Assembly: GCA_040217795.1 (NCBI GenBank)
Contig: JBEHWK010000001.1
Span: 1 to 64,000 of the forward strand
Direction: 5' to 3'
Origin: Clostridium_T sp040217795
Lineage (GTDB): Bacteria; Bacillota; Clostridia; Clostridiales; Clostridiaceae
Length of the DNA stretch: 64,000 nt
Positions 33,467 to 42,325 of this stretch are shown here, piece by piece (the stretch's first letter is position 1; each line of letters begins with the position of its first letter). The notes under the pieces were generated by a model. The model worked only from the letters and a program-made list of their open reading frames with translations. It searched no databases and was not told the origin of the DNA. The position numbers were made by a program, and so were the translations under genes.

Positions 33467-35428
33467 TTATGCTTTCATTGCTCTTTTGCGTTTCTTCCTT
33501 TTAACTATCATTCTTACAATGAAAATTATGAGCAGAAGCAATACTGCTGCCACAGCATATACTCCAAGTGCAATATTATTTGGATTGCTCAGCAGTGCAA
33601 AAATATTGTGATTGTCATCCACAACTTTTCTGCCGTGAGTTTCGCTGTAATACGCAGGAACCTGGGGAATTCCATTTACCTTATCAAAGGATTTCAGATA
33701 CTGTGCTATTGCAAGCCATTCCTTCAATTCGTTATTATTGCCGCTGGCAGTATCTTTAATTATCTGTGCTTCAAAATCAGTTATTGGAGTTCCATCCTTG
33801 GTTTTAGGAACAATTGATAAAAGGCCATAGGATTTTTCACCTACTACAGACAGCATTTGAGCACTGTATAAACCGGCAACAACGCGGTAAAGCTTTTTAT
33901 CATCAATTTCCTCCAAAATTCCGTCTGGTTTTTCAATAGATGTTTTAGTAACCTTATTGAAAATCATTCTGTTTGGATTAAAGGTAAAGTTAATGCCAGA
34001 AATGTAGAGCTGGGCTTCTTCCATAAGTGACGAAACAGATGCATCAACCTCACAGGCTGCTTTTATTTCTTTCCCAGTGAGATAAACGGATATTAAAGGA
34101 TACCCAGATACTTTGTCCGGACCAATTCCCAATGAACTTGCAGTAAAAGCATCTGCAGTGGTTATATCCCCTTTTACAAAAGTTCCTCTTATTGTTCCAA
34201 CAGGAACTATAGCCGCTGTCACTTCCTCATAATTTTCTCCTTCAGCTTTTTTCACTGCATATTTGTAAGAATCGCTTATAAGGTTTCCCAGTGTATCTTC
34301 ATCATGGATTTTAATTGCTTCCATCGGCGACTTGAAATTAAAAGATGTCTGAGCCAGCACCTCATCATATTTCATGCTGAACTTATCAAAATATTTTACC
34401 TGAATCTGCTTTTTATAAGCATCAACAGCCTCTGAAATATTCTTGTCATCCGGCAGACTGCTGTCAATACTCTTCAATTTATAGCTATCCAGACTCCAGG
34501 TCTTATCTTCATTCTGTTTAATATTTATAACACCTAAATTTTCACAGTATGCCCCACAGGCGCCAACTATTGTATTTCCAACCATAATAGGCTCAGTAAG
34601 GGTTGTATGTGTATCTCCGCTTATAATTACATTTATTTCAGGTACTTTTTTAGCAAGAATTTCATCCTCGGATTTTGATTTGTCCTCCCATATACCAGAA
34701 TGTGAGACACAAACAATAAGATCCACCTTTTCCTGTTCCTTCAGAATCTTAACTATTCTTTTAGCATTTTCAACTGGATCAGTAAATTTAACCTCTGATT
34801 TAGGAGCTTTTGAAGCAGCATACACCCCCATCAAACCAAAAACACCTGCTTTTATACCATTACGTTCAATTACAGTATACTTTTTAACACCATAATCCTT
34901 CATACTGTCTCTTAAATCTACTACAGATCGAGTAATCTTTCCATCCTTATCTGCCGGGAAAATAACATTAGCTTGTACAATCTGAGGCAGCTTGTCACCA
35001 CTTCTTTTTGCAGCTTTAAGAGTTTTAGTGAGTCCTTCAGCAGCATAATCATATTCATGATTTCCAATATTCACGGCATCATATCCCATCAAACCCATGA
35101 GTCTCAGTTCAGGAGCATTACTCTTGAATATTGTCTCAAATGGAGTTCCCATAGAAAAATCTCCGGCATCTACAAGCAATGAATCCAAATTGGTTCTTCT
35201 CTCCTCATTGATAGCGCTCTGCAGCCTTGCAAATCCTCCCGATTCAACAACTTCTCCATTTTTTACAGTTTTTGAAGGAAGAATATGATCATGCATATCA
35301 CTGGTGAATAGTATAGTCATAGTTTTTCCGGAGGCTTCCGCAAAAGCAGCCGGCAAATACAATAATTGAAGAAGCATAAAAATAGTCAGTCCCAATAATA
35401 TAGAACGCGATTTTAATATTTTTTTCAT
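33467..35428 (-). CDS. Membrane-anchored 5'-nucleotidase / 2',3'-cyclic phosphodiesterase
   Basis: 653 aa from the ATG at 35428, which follows GTGGGG; the in-frame ATG 24 bases upstream lacks a ribosome site. A signal peptide (KKILKSRSILLGLTIFMLLQ) ends near AFA. The metallophosphatase domain carries LFTSDMHDHI, DAGDFSMGTPFE, NIGNHEYDYA, VSHSGIWED and ISGDTHTT. The 5'-nucleotidase C-terminal domain follows from about residue 375. A C-terminal hydrophobic segment (VYAVAAVLLLLIIFIVRMIV) and basic tail anchor it to the cell surface. It probably releases nucleosides outside the cell, which would feed uptake systems such as the one at 50-58 kb (inference). Confidence 0.93.
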   Translation of the reverse strand: MKKILKSRSILLGLTIFMLLQLLYLPAAFAEASGKTMTILFTSDMHDHILPSKTVKNGEVVESGGFARLQSAINEERRTNLDSLLVDAGDFSMGTPFETIFKSNAPELRLMGLMGYDAVNIGNHEYDYAAEGLTKTLKAAKRSGDKLPQIVQANVIFPADKDGKITRSVVDLRDSMKDYGVKKYTVIERNGIKAGVFGLMGVYAASKAPKSEVKFTDPVENAKRIVKILKEQEKVDLIVCVSHSGIWEDKSKSEDEILAKKVPEINVIISGDTHTTLTEPIMVGNTIVGACGAYCENLGVINIKQNEDKTWSLDSYKLKSIDSSLPDDKNISEAVDAYKKQIQVKYFDKFSMKYDEVLAQTSFNFKSPMEAIKIHDEDTLGNLISDSYKYAVKKAEGENYEEVTAAIVPVGTIRGTFVKGDITTADAFTASSLGIGPDKVSGYPLISVYLTGKEIKAACEVDASVSSLMEEAQLYISGINFTFNPNRMIFNKVTKTSIEKPDGILEEIDDKKLYRVVAGLYSAQMLSVVGEKSYGLLSIVPKTKDGTPITDFEAQIIKDTASGNNNELKEWLAIAQYLKSFDKVNGIPQVPAYYSETHGRKVVDDNHNIFALLSNPNNIALGVYAVAAVLLLLIIFIVRMIVKRKKRKRAMKA

Positions 35429-35552
35429 TTTCCAACCCCACTTCAATGACATTTTTATTTATGCAATATGCTTATTATTCTACAAAAATATCAATTTATC
35501 TGTCTAGAGTCTATCCACTCATATTTTAAAAATAACATATCTTCTCCGGCCA

Positions 35553-36026
35553 TCAATACATTTGTGTATTTTTTCTTTCCATCTCCAAAAGTTTTTCTTT
35601 CAGGTCCAGGCCGCCTGCATATCCCACTAATCTGCCATCAGCACCGATTACACGATGGCAGGGGATAAAAATAAAAATTGGATTTTTATTGTTTGCCATG
35701 CCTACTGCACGGCAGGCATTAATATTCCCGATGCTCTTTGCTATATCTTTGTAGCTCATTGTTTTCCCATAAGGAATCTCCTGCAGTGCCTTCCACACCT
35801 TCTGCTGAAATTCTGTACCCTTTGGGGCAAGAGGCAAATCAAACATTTTTCTTTTGCCCTCAAGATACTCCTGGAGCTGCTCACTTGCTTTTTTCAGTAA
35901 CGGTGTTTCAACTATATTTATATTCTCAGGAATATCCTTTACATAGTATAGCTGTATGATCTCCCTTCCATTTTCAACTATTCCTATTCTGCCAATTGTG
36001 GTTTCATTGTAAAATCCATTATTCAC
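35553..36026 (-). CDS. ogt: Methylated-DNA-protein-cysteine methyltransferase
   Basis: 157 aa from a GTG at 36026 preceded by AAAGGAAG. A longer frame exists upstream, but it overlaps the neighbouring gene's 3' end and has no ribosome site. It removes O6-alkyl groups from guanine in a suicide reaction. The acceptor cysteine is in IPCHRVIG, with GTEFQQKVWKALQEIPYGKTMSY, ACRAVG and AGGLDLKEKLLEME completing the C-terminal domain. No Ada N-terminal domain. Confidence 0.93.
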   Translation of the reverse strand: MNNGFYNETTIGRIGIVENGREIIQLYYVKDIPENINIVETPLLKKASEQLQEYLEGKRKMFDLPLAPKGTEFQQKVWKALQEIPYGKTMSYKDIAKSIGNINACRAVGMANNKNPIFIFIPCHRVIGADGRLVGYAGGLDLKEKLLEMERKNTQMY

Positions 36027-36081
36027 CTTTATACTTCCTTTATTTATGAATTTGTCTATAATATATTTTACACCATTTATA

Positions 36082-37380
36082 TTAACTTTTCGCAAATACC
36101 TTAAGTCTTTCCTGCCATTCCTTCTCACTCTCGGTGCCATAATCACCATCATGAGGAATATTATTAAGCAATAAAGCTATTTCAAAATCATCCAATTCTT
36201 TAAAAACTTCTGTAAATTCATCATCAAATATACAATCAGCACTTAATACATCCATCATATCCTGTAAACTATGAATTTGTTCCCTGATGATTTGTATTTT
36301 GTCTTTTACTTTTGAGCATTCTCTGATTTCCTCAGTTATACATTTAAATATACTGTTTTCCATGCTTTCTCCATCCTCATATTTAACGATAGTTTCCTCT
36401 GAGTAATCTAAAGTGATAAATATATTCTCAAGGATTCCAGTTTCCAGATTAAATTTAATCTCTTGCATAGCTTTCAAAGCAACCTTATTGATATAATCAA
36501 TTAAATCTCTATCCTTGATAAAAAGCTCCTGACAGATCTTTTGTGCAGACATTAAAATCAGCTTTCGCAAATCCTCTTCCTGCCAATTATCAATTGTACC
36601 TTTAATATACTCTCTGTCCATTTCGGTTATCTCCAGGGATTTCCCCTCTTTTCCTGCAAGTATTCGCCCTAAATAATTTGTAAGGACTAACTGAAAAATG
36701 TTTATTAACATGTGATCAGAGTCCTTATTAAAACCTTTCAGCAAAGCCTCAACTTCTGAAATATCAAAGTTTGAGCAAAATTTATTTTCAAGATTTATTT
36801 TATTTAAATAATCCTCTATATATTCAATTCCCGTTAATTTCATTTCATCTGAAGCCAGAGGATAATCTATAGATCCAGGAGTTTCATGACTGCCAAATCT
36901 CATATCATACTCTTTAAAAAATAATGGAATTCCATAGTCAATTGTATCCACATAGGCATAATTAACTGTGGTCAATTTAGTTTCCTGTACATGCTTTAAT
37001 AACTTTTTACATACTTCCACCTTAGCTTTTAATATCTCTTCACCCTTTGCAAATAAATACTTTATCTCTTTTTCTTTAATTAGAGTTATGCTTTCATCGG
37101 TTGTAGAATTATTCTTCAAAAATAATCCTGCAGTGTAGTAGATGGACAACAGAACTTTTTCCGCTACCTCTACTCTTACAGATGAGCTCTCATTTCTTGT
37201 GTAATAACCTAAAGCTTCTGTCAGGATATTCATTGTCTGAAACTGAATAACTTCAATATCTCTTATATTCAATAGCCCATTTGAATAGAGGCCCTGTAGC
37301 AGAGATTGAAAATAATGCTCCTCACTTAAGGAATTTTCAATTAATTTCTCTTTGCTTATAATTGAAATACCCATAATCAT
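36082..37380 (-). CDS. Protein of unknown function (DUF6179-like), partner of the next gene
   Basis: 432 aa, acidic, largely helical, no signal peptide or membrane segment. It has no catalytic motif I recognise. It resembles the DUF6179 group of Clostridia by general recollection, including YFQSLLQGLYSNGLL near the N-terminus and LDDFEIALLLNNIPHDGDYG near the end. Its ATG overlaps the stop of the 37377-37844 gene by four bases (ATGA), so the two are translated together and probably work together. Confidence 0.7.
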   Translation of the reverse strand: MIMGISIISKEKLIENSLSEEHYFQSLLQGLYSNGLLNIRDIEVIQFQTMNILTEALGYYTRNESSSVRVEVAEKVLLSIYYTAGLFLKNNSTTDESITLIKEKEIKYLFAKGEEILKAKVEVCKKLLKHVQETKLTTVNYAYVDTIDYGIPLFFKEYDMRFGSHETPGSIDYPLASDEMKLTGIEYIEDYLNKINLENKFCSNFDISEVEALLKGFNKDSDHMLINIFQLVLTNYLGRILAGKEGKSLEITEMDREYIKGTIDNWQEEDLRKLILMSAQKICQELFIKDRDLIDYINKVALKAMQEIKFNLETGILENIFITLDYSEETIVKYEDGESMENSIFKCITEEIRECSKVKDKIQIIREQIHSLQDMMDVLSADCIFDDEFTEVFKELDDFEIALLLNNIPHDGDYGTESEKEWQERLKVFAKS

Positions 37381-37844
37381 TCTTCATCTCCATTCATATT
37401 TAAATAACCAGCCACTCCATACTTTATGTCATGAGCTATTGTATCCAGGTATTTATCTCTAAGGAGCTCCAGAGATCCCTGGCATTCATTATCAAAATAC
37501 GCTTTCATTAATTCAATCAGTTCATCATCACTAATCTCATCCATTGTTTCATTCTTATAATAATAGAAGATTTCAATAAGCTCATCCAAAGTTTCAAGAT
37601 AATTATATTGAGAAATATATGGTGAATCAGAAAAGGAATAAATAATTTTCTTGATTATAGCTCCGCCAAATTCCACCCTGCCATTATTTCTTAAAACCTC
37701 ACTTCGTGTTCTTAATATTATTTTTATATCTTCATCTGAAAGTTTTAATCCATATTCTAAAGTTTCTTCATTGCACTGCTGGATTTCTATAAAAGTTTGT
37801 TTATTTACTGCAGAATCATAAATAGCCATAAGTTTGTTTTCCAT
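37377..37844 (-). CDS. Protein of unknown function (DUF6323-like), first gene of a coupled pair
   Basis: 155 aa, acidic and helical. GGAGG lies before the ATG. Notable segments are GLKLSDEDIKIILRTRSEVLRNNG and a central stretch YNYLETLDELIEIFYYYKNETMDE. My recollection is that small proteins of this kind sit directly upstream of DUF6179 proteins, as here. Function unknown. The four-base overlap with the downstream gene indicates an operon. Confidence 0.7.
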   Translation of the reverse strand: MENKLMAIYDSAVNKQTFIEIQQCNEETLEYGLKLSDEDIKIILRTRSEVLRNNGRVEFGGAIIKKIIYSFSDSPYISQYNYLETLDELIEIFYYYKNETMDEISDDELIELMKAYFDNECQGSLELLRDKYLDTIAHDIKYGVAGYLNMNGDEE

Positions 37845-37875
37845 GAATTGCCTCCCAGTGTTTTAAATATTTTTA

Positions 37876-37904
37876 TTGACTTTTATTTCAAAACGTGCTA
37901 TGAT
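37876..37904 (+). promoter_or_regulatory. Plus-strand promoter with no plus-strand gene
   Basis: -35 TTGACT (37876-37881), 17-base spacer, -10 TATGAT (37899-37904). All neighbouring genes are on the minus strand, so this promoter should serve an independent RNA. Confidence 0.6.
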
Positions 37905-37910
37905 TAAGAT

Positions 37911-37972
37911 ATATATAAATCTCATAATGGTTAATTTTATCATTGGCGCTCTTTAAAGTCAATGATATTTTT
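37911..37972 (+). ncRNA. Candidate small RNA
   Basis: Starting about seven bases after the -10, the transcript ends with stem TATCATTG (37938-37945) / CAATGATA (37960-37967) and TTTTT (37968-37972): a terminator that only works on the plus strand. The predicted RNA is about 62 nt. A second plus-strand hairpin at 38000-38038 would catch read-through. No open frame with a ribosome site is present. Confidence 0.45.
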
Positions 37973-37999
37973 ACAAATTTTAAAATAAGAAATCAAAGT

Positions 38000-38038
38000 G
38001 AGCCGCTGCAAACTAATTTGCAACGGCTCTTTATTTTC
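38000..38038 (+). terminator. Second plus-strand hairpin
   Basis: GAGCCG..TGCAAA pairs with TTTGCA..CGGCTC (38000-38029), followed by TTTATTTT. On the minus strand the tract after the stem is poorer (ACTTTGATTT), so it favours the plus direction but may also serve the TrkA gene that ends at 38063. Confidence 0.6.
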
Positions 38039-38062
38039 CAGTTTGTCATGAGGACCTGTTTC

Positions 38063-38722
38063 TTACCCGAAAATTTCCTCCAACTTTTTACTGCTGTCCT
38101 CATCAGCTAGTGCCAGTACTTCATCCTCCGCCAAAATCCTTGTATTACCCTTTGGAATCAATAAAGATTCATTTCGGGTAATGGCTATAAGCACCGAATC
38201 TTTTGGTATTGATAAATCTTTCAGCAGCTGATTATCCGCTTTAGAGTTTTTCTGAACTGTGATCTGTACAATAGAATACTTCCCTCTGTTAAGTTTTAAT
38301 ATGGTGAACATATCCTTCATATTCATTTCTTCAACTACAAAATGTGCCATTACGTCTGCCTGATTAACACCTACGTCCACACCCATTCCGCTGTTATATA
38401 GCCATGCATTTTTGGGATTGTTAACTCTGGCAACTACACGAGGCACACCAAATTCCATCTTGGCAAGGGTTGAGACTACAAGGTTCGTTTCATCTGCCCC
38501 GCTTACGGCAGCCACAACATTAGTTGCAGCTATTCCTGCCTTTTCCAGAACCTCGGGATCTGAACCATCTCCTAAAGTCACTGTTCCCTGAGGGAATTGT
38601 TTTTCTAATTTGTTATAAGTCTTTTCGTTCTTTTCAATTACCAGTATCTCATGACCATTGGATAATAATAAGGAGGCAAGGTAGGATCCAACTTGTCCTC
38701 CACCTATAATGATGACCTTCAT
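38063..38722 (-). CDS. TrkA-type K+ uptake regulatory protein
   Basis: 219 aa. TrkA-N domain with nucleotide loop GGGQVGSYLASLLLSNGHEI and acidic LVIEKN, then a TrkA-C domain from about residue 140 (FTILKLNRGKYSIVQITVQKNS). Such subunits gate TrkH/KtrB potassium channels in response to NAD(H), ATP or cyclic-di-AMP. It is the second of two TrkA-like genes, 16 bases apart, downstream of a P-type ATPase. No channel subunit is present nearby. Confidence 0.9.
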   Translation of the reverse strand: MKVIIIGGGQVGSYLASLLLSNGHEILVIEKNEKTYNKLEKQFPQGTVTLGDGSDPEVLEKAGIAATNVVAAVSGADETNLVVSTLAKMEFGVPRVVARVNNPKNAWLYNSGMGVDVGVNQADVMAHFVVEEMNMKDMFTILKLNRGKYSIVQITVQKNSKADNQLLKDLSIPKDSVLIAITRNESLLIPKGNTRILAEDEVLALADEDSSKKLEEIFG

Positions 38723-38737
38723 ACTTACTCCTCCTTT

Positions 38738-39388
38738 TTATACCATATCAAGCATTAACTTTAGTTTCACAGCAGCTGCAGTAATGACTGAAATATACAG
38801 AATATCTCCAGTTTCAAAGATGTTTTCTGTTGTTGGAATAAATGTTCCATTATTTCGCGAAATGGAAACTATCTGAATCTCTCGCGGAACTGTCAGGCAA
38901 TCCACAGTACGGCCAACTAACAAGGATGGCACCTCAACCCGCACTAATTTCACATTCCCATTACCTATCTCATAAACACTATCGACTTGATTATATGTCA
39001 AAAATTCTATTGCCTTTTCAATTCCCCAGGTTGTTGTTGAAATTGTCTGAATTCCAAGCCTGTGGTAAATATCAGCTTTTCTTGGATCATAAAGCCGTGC
39101 AACTACGCGGGGAACACGATAAACATTCTTGGCTATTCTTGCAATAAGCGCATTAACTTCATCGCTTGTTGTACACGATACCACAGCATCTACTTTATCA
39201 ATTCTTGCTTTATTTAATACATCCCTGTCAAATCCTATACCCGCAACTTTTAATCCGGTAAAGTCTTTTCCTAATGCTTCAAAGGTCTCAGGATTCGAAT
39301 CAATCACTGATACCTGATGCCCCTTTTTTATAAGATTCAGTGATAATCCCAGCCCTAGTCTTCCTAAACCTACTACAATAACATTCAT
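38738..39388 (-). CDS. TrkA-type NAD-binding protein, paralogue of the next gene
   Basis: 216 aa from the ATG at 39388, eight bases after GAGG; an in-frame GTG nine bases upstream overlaps that site. TrkA-N loop VGLGRLGLGLSLNLIKKGHQV, then CTTSDEVNALIARIAKNVY and RLYDPRKADIYHRLGI. The C-terminal part (about 135-216) is a TrkA-C domain with VPSLLVGRTVDCLTVPREI. It shares architecture but limited identity with its downstream neighbour, so the two may form a hetero-oligomeric ring. Confidence 0.9.
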   Translation of the reverse strand: MNVIVVGLGRLGLGLSLNLIKKGHQVSVIDSNPETFEALGKDFTGLKVAGIGFDRDVLNKARIDKVDAVVSCTTSDEVNALIARIAKNVYRVPRVVARLYDPRKADIYHRLGIQTISTTTWGIEKAIEFLTYNQVDSVYEIGNGNVKLVRVEVPSLLVGRTVDCLTVPREIQIVSISRNNGTFIPTTENIFETGDILYISVITAAAVKLKLMLDMV

Positions 39389-39407
39389 GTCCTTCACCTC
39401 TTTATTA

Positions 39408-42233
39408 TTAATTCTGGCTTATAGAGTCCTTTCTGCGAATCCATGCTTTTCTTGCTTCTTCAACAAACAGTACCATAGGAGGCCAAATACATAATAACAG
39501 CCAATCCCTCAAACCAAGCGACGCTGTATGGAAAATAGCCTGCAACGGCGGTAAGTAAACTATTGCTGCAATCAAACAAACTTCAAAGACAACCCCAAAG
39601 TTTACTTGTTTATTGTTGAAAATTCCAACTTTAAATACAGATTGCTTTTCAGTACGGCAATTAAATACTGCACCAATTTGAGCAAACACGATAGCCGCAA
39701 GAGTCATAGCTGTTGCTTTGATGTAAACAGGATCCACTCCACCTGCAAGAGGAACTTTCGGCCACCCGTTCCCAGCATTGACAAAAAAGTAGGAAAATGC
39801 TGAGGCAGCAGAACCTAATAATCCATACCAAAGGAAGGCTTTTATAATTAACTTTTTGTTTAGTAATGGTTCTTTTTGATTACGAGGCGGCTGGTCCATA
39901 ACTCCTTTTTCAGGTTTTTCAGTTCCCAGTCCCAATGCCGGCAGCATATCTGTACCCAAGTCTATGGTCAGAATCTGCATAACTGTTAACGGCAAAGGTA
40001 TCGCACCCCTAGAAAAAAGGAACATTGCGGAAGGAACTGCCTCAGGCATATTTGAATTTAAAATATACAGCATAAATTTGCGGATATTGCTGTAAACAGC
40101 TCTTCCTTCTTCAATAGCATGAACAATAGAAGCAAAATTATCATCTGTCAAAATCATATCTGCAGCCTCTTTTGCTACGTCTGTACCGGCAATTCCCATA
40201 GCAACCCCGATATCAGCTTTCTTAAGGGCAGGCGAGTCATTTACACCATCACCAGTCACGGCAACAATTTCGCCCATTTCCTGCAGTTTTGTCACAACTC
40301 TCAATTTTTGTTCCGGCGCTACACGGGCAAAAATTATCTCATCTTTGAGATATTCCTTCAACTTGTCATCAGATAATTCTTCCAGTTCCAATCCTGATAC
40401 TACACGAGGTTTAGGACCTTTCACAATTCCGATACGTTTTGCTATACTTTCAGCTGTCAGGCCATAATCTCCAGTAATCATGACAATACGAATACCTGCA
40501 TGGCTGCATTCCTCAACAGCGTCTGCCACTTCCGGACGAGGCGGATCAGCCATAACAATCAAACCGACAAACACTAAATTTTGTTCAATGATTTCAGGGG
40601 TATAAGCACTCATGGCCGTAGGAATGTTATCATTTTTATGAAGCAGACGATATGCAACAGCTAAAACACGCAGCCCATCACGTGCATATCCATCATTGGC
40701 TCTCATGATTTCCTTACGCATTTCTTCTGTCATAGGTTGAACTTTTTCATTTATACGGATAAATTCACTCAAGGTCATAACCTCTTTAGGAGCCCCTTTT
40801 ACATATGCTATACGCGAAGTTCCTTCAACAGGCTTCTCCAATTGATGAATAGTTGACATTCTTTTACGGCGTGATTCAAATGGCAGTTCCCTTAATCGAG
40901 GAGTTAACTCTGCCTGTTTTTTAATATCTATACCTGCTTTTTCAGCCACAACCCCTAAACAAGCTTCCGTTGGATCACCTAATACAGTGTAGCGGGCAGA
41001 TTCTTCATTCGGAGGCAGCAGACGTGCATTGCTGCATAATGCAGCTCCTTTCAGTAAAATCTTCAAGTCTTTGTCATCCTTAGCCTTTACTTTTTTGCTG
41101 CCGTTTAGGATATCTCCCTCAGGGCCATATCCAACACCGGTAACTTTAAATTCCCTTTCAGCCATCCATAAATGACTCACTGTCATTTCATTCTGGGTCA
41201 ATGTACCAGTTTTATCTGTACAGATTACAGTAGTACTTCCTAATGTCTCAACAGAAGAAAGTGTCTTCACTAAAGCATTCCTTTTAGACATACGCTGCAC
41301 AGCCATAGCCAGGGACAAGGTAACAGTGGGAAGCAATCCTTCCGGTATAAAAGCAACAATCATCCCTAACGCAAAAATGAATGAAGATGCAACTGGTTCA
41401 TCCACTAAAAAATATGCTGCAACAAAAAATGAAATTCCAAAACCAATTGCAATAACCGAAATTTGTTTTGTTAACTTATTCATTTCTTTCTGCAGCGGGC
41501 TTTCTTCTTTTTCCATAGTCTGAGTCAGATATGCAATTTTACCAAATTCAGTCCTCATCCCAATTTCTACGGCAACGGCCTTTCCATTACCTTCAGAAAC
41601 ACTTGTACCTGCAAAAATCAAATTAGGCATTTCAGATTTTACCAGGTCATCTTTTGCTGCAGAATAATTTACTGATTTTCTCACAGGATTAGATTCACCA
41701 GTGAGAGTTGATTGATTGACCTGTAAATCGCTGGATTCAATCAATCGGGCATCTGCTGTAATCTTATCCCCTTCTTCCAATAAGAATATATCTCCTGCAA
41801 CAAGATCTTCAGCCAGAATTTTCTGCTCCTTACCATCACGAATGACCCTTGCATAAGAAGGCAGCATATTTCTCAATGCATCCGTAGCCTGGCTGGCACG
41901 ATGCTCCTGCCAAAAACTGAACACACCATTGATAACGTTTACTAACCAGATGGCAACTGCCAGTTGAGGCATATCCGCAAAGAAAGCTACAATACCACCA
42001 ACCCATAATAAAACAGCCATTAAATGAGTAAAGTTTCCCAGTAAGATGAGCAGTACTGATTTTTTCTTCTTCTCCTCAATAATATTTTTCCCTTGTTCCA
42101 ACTGATATTTTTCTGCCTGATCCTGCATCAGTCCAAGGGGACTTGTCCCTAACGCCTCATAGAACTTATCCAGAGGAAGTTTGTAAATTTCCTCTTTAGT
42201 ATTCTGTCTTGTTTCTTTTTTATCCATTTTCAT
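39408..42233 (-). CDS. P-type cation-transporting ATPase (P2 group)
   Basis: 941 aa from the ATG at 42233, just after GGGAGTG (an ATG two codons later is equally possible); the longer upstream frame is non-coding. The actuator has STLTGESNPVRKS, the phosphorylation site is CTDKTGTLTQNEMTV, and the hinge is VAVTGDGVNDSPALKKADIGVAMG. The cation-binding M4 region reads VAFIPEGLLPTVTLSLA, and M6 carries LTIDLGTDMLPALGLGTE, resembling P2C (Na+/K+-type) more than the SERCA pattern. The cation is not certain. Co-transcribed with two TrkA-like genes, so a role in K+ or Na+ balance is likely. Confidence 0.92.
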   Translation of the reverse strand: MKMDKKETRQNTKEEIYKLPLDKFYEALGTSPLGLMQDQAEKYQLEQGKNIIEEKKKKSVLLILLGNFTHLMAVLLWVGGIVAFFADMPQLAVAIWLVNVINGVFSFWQEHRASQATDALRNMLPSYARVIRDGKEQKILAEDLVAGDIFLLEEGDKITADARLIESSDLQVNQSTLTGESNPVRKSVNYSAAKDDLVKSEMPNLIFAGTSVSEGNGKAVAVEIGMRTEFGKIAYLTQTMEKEESPLQKEMNKLTKQISVIAIGFGISFFVAAYFLVDEPVASSFIFALGMIVAFIPEGLLPTVTLSLAMAVQRMSKRNALVKTLSSVETLGSTTVICTDKTGTLTQNEMTVSHLWMAEREFKVTGVGYGPEGDILNGSKKVKAKDDKDLKILLKGAALCSNARLLPPNEESARYTVLGDPTEACLGVVAEKAGIDIKKQAELTPRLRELPFESRRKRMSTIHQLEKPVEGTSRIAYVKGAPKEVMTLSEFIRINEKVQPMTEEMRKEIMRANDGYARDGLRVLAVAYRLLHKNDNIPTAMSAYTPEIIEQNLVFVGLIVMADPPRPEVADAVEECSHAGIRIVMITGDYGLTAESIAKRIGIVKGPKPRVVSGLELEELSDDKLKEYLKDEIIFARVAPEQKLRVVTKLQEMGEIVAVTGDGVNDSPALKKADIGVAMGIAGTDVAKEAADMILTDDNFASIVHAIEEGRAVYSNIRKFMLYILNSNMPEAVPSAMFLFSRGAIPLPLTVMQILTIDLGTDMLPALGLGTEKPEKGVMDQPPRNQKEPLLNKKLIIKAFLWYGLLGSAASAFSYFFVNAGNGWPKVPLAGGVDPVYIKATAMTLAAIVFAQIGAVFNCRTEKQSVFKVGIFNNKQVNFGVVFEVCLIAAIVYLPPLQAIFHTASLGLRDWLLLCIWPPMVLFVEEARKAWIRRKDSISQN

Positions 42234-42296
42234 GTCACTCCCTATACTTACTGAATGAATAAAAGTACAATTTTGGATAATTTTATATATAAACGT

Positions 42297-42325
42297 ATTA
42301 TAAATCTTTGTTTTTTTATTTACAA
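42297..42325 (-). promoter_or_regulatory. Promoter of the ATPase-TrkA operon
   Basis: Minus-strand -35 TTGTAA (42320-42325), 17-base spacer, -10 TATAAT (42297-42302), giving a leader of roughly 60 bases. No cyclic-di-AMP (ydaO) riboswitch is recognisable upstream. Confidence 0.7.

Noticed and set aside
36027..36152. 42-residue N-terminal extension of the alkyltransferase
   Set aside because: It overlaps the 3' end of the adjacent gene in another frame and lacks a ribosome site; GTG at 36026 has one.
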